From Shinella sp. SUS2 (GTDB taxonomy: Bacteria > Pseudomonadota > Alphaproteobacteria > Rhizobiales > Rhizobiaceae), in NCBI RefSeq assembly GCF_001262505.1, contig NZ_KQ410726.1, positions 62,001-126,000 on the forward strand: a DNA stretch of 64,000 nucleotides, in the 5' to 3' direction. Each line of letters opens with the position of its first letter. Positions within the stretch are counted from its first letter, which is position 1. The notes beneath the pieces are model-generated. The model was not told the DNA's origin. It did no database searches and was given only the letters and a program-made list of their open reading frames with translations. Shown here piece by piece: positions 62,717 to 64,000 of this stretch. A program made the translations under genes and the position numbers.

Positions 62717-63280
62717 TCAGGCGCGCTGCGGCAGCAGCGGATAGCCGGCAAGCACCGCGCGGCCGGCCAGCATGGCGACGCAGGCCTTGATGATGTCGCC
62801 GGGCACGAAGACCATCGAGGCGAGGGCCGTCTCGAAGAAGACCTTGCCGCTCATATAGGCCAGCCACGGAATGCCGAAGAGGTAGACGACCGCGATGCCG
62901 CCGACGATCGAGGCGCCGAGGAAGGCGGCGAACTGGGTCAGCTCCGGCTGGTCTTCCTTCACGAAGCGCTCGGCGATGAGGCCGCAGACATAGGCGCCGA
63001 AGAACCAGCCGACGAGGTAGCCGGCGGTCGGGCCGGCAAAGACGGCTAGGCCGCCGCGCCCGCCCGACAGGACCGGCAGGCCGATGGCCACGAGCAGCAG
63101 CACGAGCAGCACGGCGGCCGCGCCGCGCTTTGCGCCGAGAATGCAGCCGGCGAGCATGACGCCGAGCGTCTGCGCGGTGATCGGCACCGGAATGAAGCCG
63201 AGCGTGATCGGCGGCAGCAGGCCCAGCACCACGATGATCGCGGCGAAGAGGGCGACGAGGACGATGTCTCTGGTGGTCAT
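62717..63280 (-). CDS. bioY: Biotin ECF transporter substrate-binding protein BioY
   Basis: A 187-residue membrane protein with six hydrophobic helices; hallmark segments are VPITAQTLGVMLAGCILGAK and GPTAGYLVGWFFGA. It binds biotin for import. GGGGAACC precedes the ATG. It lies downstream of bioN and bioM. Confidence 0.95.
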   Translation of the reverse strand: MTTRDIVLVALFAAIIVVLGLLPPITLGFIPVPITAQTLGVMLAGCILGAKRGAAAVLLVLLLVAIGLPVLSGGRGGLAVFAGPTAGYLVGWFFGAYVCGLIAERFVKEDQPELTQFAAFLGASIVGGIAVVYLFGIPWLAYMSGKVFFETALASMVFVPGDIIKACVAMLAGRAVLAGYPLLPQRA

Positions 63281-63316
63281 GTCAGGTTCCCCGGTGGACA
63301 AAATTGGGTCGAATGC

Positions 63317-63922
63317 TTAGTGCCGCCGAAAGCCGCGCGCGTCAATCGCCATGGCGATCGTATCGGCGTCCTTCAGCGTCAGGATGATGAGCGGCACGAG
63401 AGTGGTCAAGGGCCGGACCGGCAGGCCGCGCGCCCGGTGGGCGTCGGTGATCTCGCCGTAGCGCGCGAAGATCTCCGGCACGAAGCGGATGACGAGGCCG
63501 ACCGCGAGGCTCACATCGGCCGCGCGCACGAAGCCGAAGCGTTCGAGCGGTGTCAGGAGCCGGGTGATCTCGTCCATGAAGGCGGAAATGGAGGTCGTGG
63601 CGGTGACGGCGGCAGCCAGCAGAACCAGTGCGCTCAGCCGGGAGAAGACAACCAGCGCCTCGTGCAGCGAATGGAAGGCATAGTTCGCGATTGCGACGAG
63701 GAGCACCGTGAAGAGCACGAAACGCACGCGCCGGAAGGCCTCGCGAAGACCAATGCCGGTCGAAAGGCAGAGGACGGCCGAAAGCCCGAGCGCCGGCACG
63801 AGGATGCGCAGGTCGGCAACGATAAAGAGCCCGATCGCGGCGGCGAAGAGCGTGAGCAGCTTGCCGCGCACCGGCATGCGGTGCAGCAGCGAGTCGCCCT
63901 CGATGTCGAGCCCGTTCAGCAT
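63317..63922 (-). CDS. bioN: Biotin ECF transporter T component BioN
   Basis: A 201-residue membrane protein with the EcfT signature ITDAHRARGLPVR and the Ala-Arg-Gly type MAIDARGF near the end. Couples the ATPase to BioY. Its start overlaps the bioM stop by seven bases. Confidence 0.93.
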   Translation of the reverse strand: MLNGLDIEGDSLLHRMPVRGKLLTLFAAAIGLFIVADLRILVPALGLSAVLCLSTGIGLREAFRRVRFVLFTVLLVAIANYAFHSLHEALVVFSRLSALVLLAAAVTATTSISAFMDEITRLLTPLERFGFVRAADVSLAVGLVIRFVPEIFARYGEITDAHRARGLPVRPLTTLVPLIILTLKDADTIAMAIDARGFRRH

Positions 63923-64000
63923 GCCGCGATCCCCCGATAGGCGCGGATCGCCTCGGCTGGCCGGTCGTCGGCCGCAAGCCGGCCCTCGTGGAACACCAGC
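63916..64000 (-). CDS. bioM: Biotin ECF transporter ATPase BioM (C-terminal fragment)
   Basis: Only the last 28 codons lie in the window; they end RPAEAIRAYRGIAAC, the usual end of ECF ATPases, with LVFHEGRLAADDRPAEAI just before. The assignment rests mainly on its position before bioN. Confidence 0.8.
   Translation of the reverse strand, partial: LVFHEGRLAADDRPAEAIRAYRGIAAC

Noticed and set aside
60907-62790. 627-codon plus-strand frame over the acyl-CoA ligase
   Set aside because: Antisense shadow; the minus-strand ligase has all ANL motifs and operon spacing.
1-64000. tRNA, rRNA, CRISPR arrays, insertion sequences, prophage or integrase genes
   Set aside because: No T-loop patterns, spaced repeats, transposase or integrase motifs, or terminal inverted repeats were found by eye.

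Overview
The window is a GC-rich stretch (roughly 65 percent by eye) of an alphaproteobacterial chromosome. Gene content points to the family Rhizobiaceae (Shinella, Ensifer, Rhizobium or Agrobacterium-like): a BioMNY-type biotin ECF transporter, an HPE1-like small secreted protein, BA14K and DUF1217 proteins, MipA/OmpV, and the dxs/xseB/tlyA set. The genus cannot be fixed from sequence reading alone. I saw no rRNA, tRNA, CRISPR array, insertion sequence or prophage. The window starts inside clpP and ends inside bioM.

Layout. 1-5 kb: clpP end, an ArsR/SRPBCC pair, rnhB, a PA0069-type radical SAM gene with a LexA-like box, a small glycosyltransferase and an RTX protein. 5-12 kb: moaB, ispE, a large periplasmic TPR protein and the octaprenyl diphosphate synthase gene, then DUF2007, an N6-adenine methyltransferase and an S49 peptidase. 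12-25 kb: the two glycyl-tRNA synthetase genes glyQ and glyS, separated by a LysR/SDR pair, LemA, DUF2207 and a second ArsR/SRPBCC pair, then DUF523, an HPE1-like gene and purD. 25-35 kb: MipA, UbiA, DUF6101-like, a six-repeat DUF1217 protein, an FAD-linked oxidase, Sua5 and a degenerate GGDEF protein. 35-40 kb: a cobalamin riboswitch followed by a Rieske oxygenase and its reductase (GbcAB-like), then a GH25 muramidase and a BA14K protein. 40-51 kb: acyl-CoA dehydrogenase, enoyl-CoA hydratase, two chemoreceptors, an SDR, RlmD-like and TlyA, then a small HTH/Clp-N pair. 51-58 kb: dxs, two DUF1801 proteins, a third ArsR/SRPBCC pair, pirin, xseB and a histone-deacetylase-like gene. 58-64 kb: a quinone oxidoreductase, a thioesterase, a GFA protein, and a biotin-transport cluster reading thiolase, acyl-CoA ligase, bioY, bioN and bioM.

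How genes work together. Isoprenoid and quinone supply is spread over ispE, dxs, ispB-like and ubiA. Glycine betaine demethylation (gbcAB) sits behind a cobalamin riboswitch, an unusual coupling of methylamine catabolism to vitamin B12 status. The bioMNY genes are followed by a fatty acid ligase and a thiolase-like protein, the same trio as yhfU-yhfT-yhfS in Bacillus. Three ArsR genes each overlap a START/AHSA1-type gene by ATGA. Several small regulators appear to have leaderless, self-controlled promoters.

The most unusual items are the riboswitch-gbcAB unit, the HTH/Clp-N pair with twin GTCAAC-N4-GTTGAC operators, the LexA-like box on the radical SAM gene, the hairpin that buries the Shine-Dalgarno of the HPE1-like gene, and four enzymes or enzyme-like proteins whose catalytic residues are changed (two SDR-fold proteins, a thiolase, a GGDEF protein).
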